Assembly: GCF_016820655.1 (NCBI RefSeq) | Contig: NZ_WSFT01000047.1 | Span: 1-36,779, forward strand | DNA length: 36,779 bases | Direction of reading: 5' to 3' | From: Anaeromonas frigoriresistens | Lineage (GTDB): Bacteria > Bacillota > Clostridia > Tissierellales > SIT17 | Shown: positions 35,739 through 36,779 of the stretch, piece after piece | Layout: the number at the start of each line of letters is the position of its first letter | Numbering within the stretch: the stretch's first letter is position 1 | Notes under the pieces: model-generated | Told to the model about the DNA's origin: nothing | The model's input: only the letters and a program-made list of their open reading frames with translations | Databases searched by the model: none | Made by a program: the position numbers and the translations under genes

Positions 35739-36530
35739 ATGGGAAATAACAGGAATTCTGCTACAAAGATTTCTAAAGATGAAGAAATGAGTGTTAAAGA
35801 TTTATTTAAAATATACTCTGAAACTAAAGATCAAGAAGTGAGAGATGAACTAATAAATAGACATCTATATATAGCAGAAATATTATCTAAAAAATATGCA
35901 AATAGAGGTATAGATTTCGATGATATATATCAAGTGGCTTGTTTAGGATTAATATATGCTATAGATAGATATGACATTAGTAAAGGGTATGAGTTTTCAA
36001 GTTTTGCCACCCCTACTATAATAGGTGAAATAAAAAAATATTTTAGAGATAAAGGCTGGTCTATAAGAGTTCCTAGAAGAATACAGGAATTATCTAAAAA
36101 GATCAATAACGCTAAGTTATTATTAAGTCAGAAGCTACAAAAAACACCTACAGTTCAAGATATAGCTGAATATTTAAATTCAACAGAAGAAGAAGTATTA
36201 GAAGCAATGGAGGCAAGTAAAGTATATACCCCTCATTCTTTAGATGCTTCATTAGACTCTGATAGTGATGATAAAGACGTTAGTTTAGCAGCACTAATAG
36301 GTCAAGAAGATGAATATTTATTAAGGGTTGAAAATAGAGACTTCTTATTAGATACAATCAATAAACTAAACGAGATAGAGAAAAAGATAATAAAAGATAG
36401 ATACTTTAATAGAAAAACTCAGATAGCTATTGCTGAAGATATTGGTATGAGTCAAATGACAGTATCTAGATTAGAAAAGAAGATTATAGAGAAATTTAGA
36501 AAAGAATTAAAAAAGATTTATAATGAATAA
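35739..36530 (+). CDS. sigB: RNA polymerase sigma factor SigB
   Basis: A 263-residue sigma-70 family factor of the B/F/G group. Region 2 has DDIYQVACLGLIYAIDRYD and FSSFATPTIIGEIKKYFRDK. Region 3 starts with WSIRVPRRIQELSKKI and includes EEVLEAMEASKVYTPHSLDAS, which resembles SigB more than SigF. The region 4 helix-turn-helix is TQIAIAEDIGMSQMTVSRLEKK. In Bacillus and Clostridioides SigB governs general or oxidative/nitrosative stress responses. ATG 35739 has TTAGGAG about ten bases upstream. It is last in its operon, and its terminator leads directly into an rRNA promoter. Confidence 0.87.
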   Translation: MGNNRNSATKISKDEEMSVKDLFKIYSETKDQEVRDELINRHLYIAEILSKKYANRGIDFDDIYQVACLGLIYAIDRYDISKGYEFSSFATPTIIGEIKKYFRDKGWSIRVPRRIQELSKKINNAKLLLSQKLQKTPTVQDIAEYLNSTEEEVLEAMEASKVYTPHSLDASLDSDSDDKDVSLAALIGQEDEYLLRVENRDFLLDTINKLNEIEKKIIKDRYFNRKTQIAIAEDIGMSQMTVSRLEKKIIEKFRKELKKIYNE

Positions 36531-36560
36531 GATATTCTTTATAAATAAAAAATCTTTCTA

Positions 36561-36587
36561 AAACTCTCTTGACGTAGAGAGTTTTTT
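36561..36587 (+). terminator. Terminator of sigB operon
   Basis: AAACTCTCT and AGAGAGTTT with a TGACGT loop, followed by TTT. A classic intrinsic terminator about 30 bases after the sigB stop. Confidence 0.93.
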
Positions 36588-36597
36588 CTGCTATAGT
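36569..36597 (+). promoter_or_regulatory. rrn promoter P1 (right)
   Basis: TTGACG (36569-36574), 17 bases, then TATAGT (36592-36597), followed by AATAAAAGTCG, resembling the start region of the left P1. The -35 lies mostly in the loop of the sigB terminator. P1 and P2 are 94 bases apart, nearly as at the left end. Confidence 0.75.
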
Positions 36598-36662
36598 AAT
36601 AAAAGTCGATAATAGTTAACAGTTTTTCGAGAAAATAATTTAAAAAAACTTTTAAAAAGATG

Positions 36663-36691
36663 TTGACAAAGGAATTGTTATTTGATATAGT
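36663..36691 (+). promoter_or_regulatory. rrn promoter P2 (right)
   Basis: TTGACA (36663-36668), 17 bases, then TATAGT (36686-36691), with an A/T-rich stretch just upstream that could act as an UP element. It reads out of the window to the right. Confidence 0.92.
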
Positions 36692-36779
36692 ATTAAGAGT
36701 CGCTGGTAACGGCACGAAACAATTTGGTCTTTGAAAATTGAACAGTACAAAGTTAAAATGACAACTTTTAGTTGTAAAA
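36692..36779 (+). other. rRNA operon 5' leader (right rrn)
   Basis: It starts with ATTAAGAGTCGC, contains a short GGTAACGGC hairpin region and the CTTTGAAAATTGAACAG leader segment, and ends with a small ACAAC-TTTTA-GTTGT hairpin (36761-36775). The 16S gene should begin beyond the window. Confidence 0.85.

Noticed and set aside
34963..36530. Reading the trio as spoIIAA-spoIIAB-sigF
   Set aside because: The kinase opening and the sigma region 3 are closer to RsbW and SigB. The position after gyrA and before rrn matches rsbV-rsbW-sigB in Clostridioides as I recall it. A tree would settle it.

Overview
The window is the replication-origin region of a low-GC, endospore-forming, anaerobic Firmicute. 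AT-rich codon use, GGAGG-type Shine-Dalgarno sites, the spore gene yyaC, [FeFe]-hydrogenase genes and the order dnaA-dnaN-yaaA-recF-remB-gyrB-gyrA-rsbV-rsbW-sigB followed by an rRNA promoter all fit class Clostridia. The right-hand order resembles what I recall of the Clostridioides/Tissierella neighbourhood. Genus cannot be read from the sequence.

Layout. Both ends are rRNA-operon promoter/leader regions pointing outward: minus strand at 1-183, plus strand at 36569-36779. The window therefore lies between two divergent rrn operons. Left of the origin almost everything is on the minus strand; right of it everything is on the plus strand, so genes are mostly co-oriented with replication forks leaving oriC. 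From left to right: yyaC (+), then minus-strand ykuS-like, lipid kinase, DUF4446 and cysteine-desulfurase genes. Next is a tetrameric NAD-linked [FeFe] hydrogenase operon (NuoE-like, HndB-like, NuoF-like, HydA) and a nitronate-monooxygenase-like flavoprotein. Then come the H-cluster maturation operon hydG-hydE-hydF, phzF-like, parA-parB, mpg (+), noc, rsmG, mnmG, mnmE, jag, yidC, yidD, rnpA and rpmH.

The origin is bipartite. A dense array of DnaA boxes lies between rpmH and dnaA. A second set lies between dnaA and dnaN, with a GC clamp and CTA-type DnaA-trio repeats, the arrangement of the Bacillus subtilis unwinding region. Two perfect parS sites (TGTTTCACGTGAAACA) lie on the left arm: one downstream of parB and one inside the hydrogenase operon.

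How the genes work together. DnaA, DnaN, RecF and gyrase initiate and support replication. ParA/ParB/parS and Noc organise and protect the origin. RsmG, MnmG, MnmE, RnpA and L34 serve translation. YidC, YidD and Jag serve membrane insertion and RNA binding. The hydrogenase, its three maturases and a cysteine desulfurase form a redox/H2 module set within this otherwise housekeeping region. RsbV-RsbW-SigB is a partner-switching stress sigma module.

The most unusual points are a HydE with an N-terminal DUF3343-like domain, a parS embedded between two hydrogenase cistrons, promoters overlapping terminators at both the gyrA/rsbV and sigB/rrn junctions, a DnaA box wedged between the dnaN Shine-Dalgarno and its TTG start, and Rex-like operators before both hydrogenase transcription units. 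I found no CRISPR array, tRNA, insertion sequence or prophage. I see no single clearly unprecedented system.
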